This document shows, piece after piece, positions 62,685 to 64,000 of a stretch of 64,000 bases of DNA. Numbering within the stretch: position 1 is the first letter of the stretch; the number at the start of each line of letters is the position of its first letter. A program made the position numbers and the translations under genes. The notes under the pieces are model-generated. The model had not been told where the DNA came from. It saw only the letters and a list, made by a program, of their open reading frames with translations, and made no database searches. This DNA is from Labrys sp. WJW (GTDB lineage: Bacteria > Pseudomonadota > Alphaproteobacteria > Rhizobiales > Labraceae), in NCBI RefSeq assembly GCF_001676615.1, contig NZ_LYXZ01000011.1, positions 1-64,000 on the forward strand, given 5' to 3'.

Positions 62685-62786
62685 TAGAGCAAAGCGCGTT
62701 TAGACGGAAACGCTTGTTTGCTCTAACTCCTTGGTTAGACGCGTCTTTGCGATTCTTGGCGATGCCGCCCAATCGCAAAACGCTCT
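62685..62786 (+). repeat. two-hairpin TA element, copy A10 (intact)
   Basis: TAGAGCAAAGCGCGTTTAGACG...TTTGCTCTA, linker ACTCCTTGGTTAGACGCG, TCTTTGCGATT...AATCGCAAAACGCTC. Almost the same as A4. Sits between xseB and the divergent rhomboid gene. Confidence 0.9.
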
Positions 62787-62920
62787 CGATTTTCCCCTCT
62801 ATAGCCCCTAACCCAGCCGTATTGAAAGAAAAAGCCGTGCAAGTGGCGCGACCCAACCGTGCATAAGGGACATGAGATCGACAGGTTGCGGCTCGCGCCC
62901 GCTTCCGGCACAAGCGGCGC

Positions 62921-64000
62921 ATGGATTTGCAGACCTTCCTCGCGCTCTCCGCCGGTTCCCTGTCAGCCGTAGCCATCGCCCAGGTGTTCGTCACCCGGAC
63001 CTATCGCTTTCCAGGCATCGCGATCTACCTGGCGGGGCATGCGGCCGTGATCGCCATCGCCGTCGCAGGATATCGGTTTCTGCCTGATTATTACGGTTTC
63101 CTGGCAGCCCTCGCCTTGCTGGTGATCATCGCGCCGGGACCCTTGCTGAATCGGGCCAATCGCGAATTGCTGGCCGGCCGCAACGAACGCGCCGCCCTGC
63201 TCGCCCGCCTGGCCAGCCTCATCCAGCCCACCAGCCAAATCCGCTTCACGGCCAATCTGTTCAAGGCTCTTTCCGAATCGACGCGCGAGGAACGGATCGG
63301 CGCCCTCGAAGCACTGCGCCAGACCGGCAAGCCGGATCAGGAAGTGATCCTCGACCTGCAATTGCTGCGGCAGCGCCAGAACTGGCAGGGCATCGTCGAT
63401 TACCTTGCCCGAAACCCCGTGCCGGCAGGCGCAGATGCGGTCGCCTTCCCGATTCGGGCCCTCGGGGAGACTGGCCAGCTGGAAGCCATGGTGGCGACAG
63501 CCATGCGTTATCGCGGCCTGCTCGGGGCCGGGCAATTGTCGACCCTGATGCTCCTCGCCTTCTGCGGCCGCGTCCAGGCCACGGACTCGATGCTGGCCTC
63601 GTTCCATGCCATGCCGGTCTCGGTGAAGGCGTTCTGGCAGGCGACCGCCCTCCAGGCGGCTGCACGGGGTGAACTCGCCGAGCCCCTGCTGCGCGGCTTC
63701 GCCTCCGCCTCCCTGACGCCCGCCCAGAATGAGGCGTTGATCGCGCGCCTGGACAAGCCGGCGAGCCAGGCGGAAGGTCAACTCTCTCCGCAGGCAACCA
63801 CCTTCCTCGACGATTTGGAGATGCATATCCGGCGCAACGCCCCCCTGCGCCGAAACGGCTGGCAGGCCGCCCCCGTGACCTATCTGCTGATCCTGGCCAA
63901 TTGCGCCATCTTCGGCGTCGAGCTGTGGCATGGCGACACCACCGATGCCGAAAACCTGTTCCGGCTCGGAGGGTTATGGCCCGACGCGGTGGTCCGGGAT
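62921..64000 (+). CDS. rhomboid-family intramembrane protease, 5' part (right edge)
   Basis: 360 codons, still open at the right edge. Residues 1-75 have two or three hydrophobic spans (FLALSAGSLSAVAIAQVFVT; IAIYLAGHAAVIAIAVAGY; YGFLAALALLVIIAPGPLL). A soluble helical region of about 240 residues follows, then APLRRNGWQAAPVTYLLILA followed by NCAIFGVEL, the entrance helix of a rhomboid domain (PVTYLLI-x-x-N-x-x-x-F). The Ser/His dyad (GxSG, H) would lie beyond the window. The long N-terminal half fits alphaproteobacterial rhomboids. Confidence 0.75.
   Translation, partial: MDLQTFLALSAGSLSAVAIAQVFVTRTYRFPGIAIYLAGHAAVIAIAVAGYRFLPDYYGFLAALALLVIIAPGPLLNRANRELLAGRNERAALLARLASLIQPTSQIRFTANLFKALSESTREERIGALEALRQTGKPDQEVILDLQLLRQRQNWQGIVDYLARNPVPAGADAVAFPIRALGETGQLEAMVATAMRYRGLLGAGQLSTLMLLAFCGRVQATDSMLASFHAMPVSVKAFWQATALQAAARGELAEPLLRGFASASLTPAQNEALIARLDKPASQAEGQLSPQATTFLDDLEMHIRRNAPLRRNGWQAAPVTYLLILANCAIFGVELWHGDTTDAENLFRLGGLWPDAVVRD

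Overview
The window is GC-rich, densely packed bacterial chromosome, almost certainly from an alphaproteobacterium of the order Hyphomicrobiales (Rhizobiales). The evidence is the gene order SDR-uvrC-pgsA-moaD-moaE, the cluster dnaJ-like/aroC/histidine phosphatase/fabI/pdxH/RT0821-like, the NUDIX-TIGR02301 pair, xseB-dxs-tlyA, an Omp25/31-type outer-membrane protein, TTAACCAT (CtrA-like) motifs, and dispersed repeats beginning TAGAGC. Genus cannot be fixed by eye. There is no rRNA, tRNA, CRISPR array, prophage or transposase gene that I can recognise, so this is core chromosome rather than an island.

Layout. 1-4.1 kb: 5' part of a caspase-like peptidase, threonine dehydratase, two small membrane proteins and an exported protein. 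4.1-8.3 kb (minus): SDR, uvrC, pgsA, moaD, moaE. 8.5-15.6 kb: outer-membrane protein, EamA exporter with a divergent WYL regulator, GST, cold-shock protein, metallo-beta-lactamase-fold hydrolase, DUF1499 and HAD genes. 15.9-22.5 kb: chaperone/aromatic/fatty-acid/B6 housekeeping genes. 22.7-30 kb: small proteins, a LuxR-type regulator without LuxI, the Hsp31 deglycase, an L,D-transpeptidase lipoprotein and a von Willebrand factor A protein with Ig-like repeats. 30-35.8 kb: MATE exporter, esterase, gamma-glutamyltransferase-like and 2H-phosphoesterase-like genes. 35.9-43.5 kb: HxlR/quinone oxidoreductase pair, DUF1007-NicO metal exporter pair, ECF-like sigma/anti-sigma pair, an HTH-RibB fusion, and an Lrp/alanine dehydrogenase divergon. 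43.5-53.6 kb: sulfotransferase with a membrane tail, Sua5, acyl-CoA dehydrogenase + SDR, histone-deacetylase-like amidohydrolase, small exported proteins, NUDIX, SRAP and lipoprotein genes. 53.6-64 kb: DD-carboxypeptidase, a BKACE/flavodoxin/FAD-oxidoreductase operon, gluconokinase, then rRNA/tRNA methyltransferases with dxs and xseB, and the 5' part of a rhomboid protease.

The most distinctive feature is non-coding: a family of roughly 100-bp, two-hairpin elements with TA at both ends, present in at least ten near-complete copies plus a related second subfamily. One copy sits in frame inside a lipoprotein signal peptide: removing 102 bp between two TA dinucleotides restores a textbook signal peptide. 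Five genes end in a TAG stop that is the first triplet of such an element. A second class of perfect inverted repeats, each arm itself a mini-hairpin, lies between genes.

Proteins that deserve a second look are a SRAP (YedK/HMCES) protein lacking three of four catalytic residues, a RibB with an N-terminal HTH, an internal Shine-Dalgarno/GTG start and a RibA-like domain without zinc cysteines, and a sulfotransferase fused to a DUF1232-like membrane segment.
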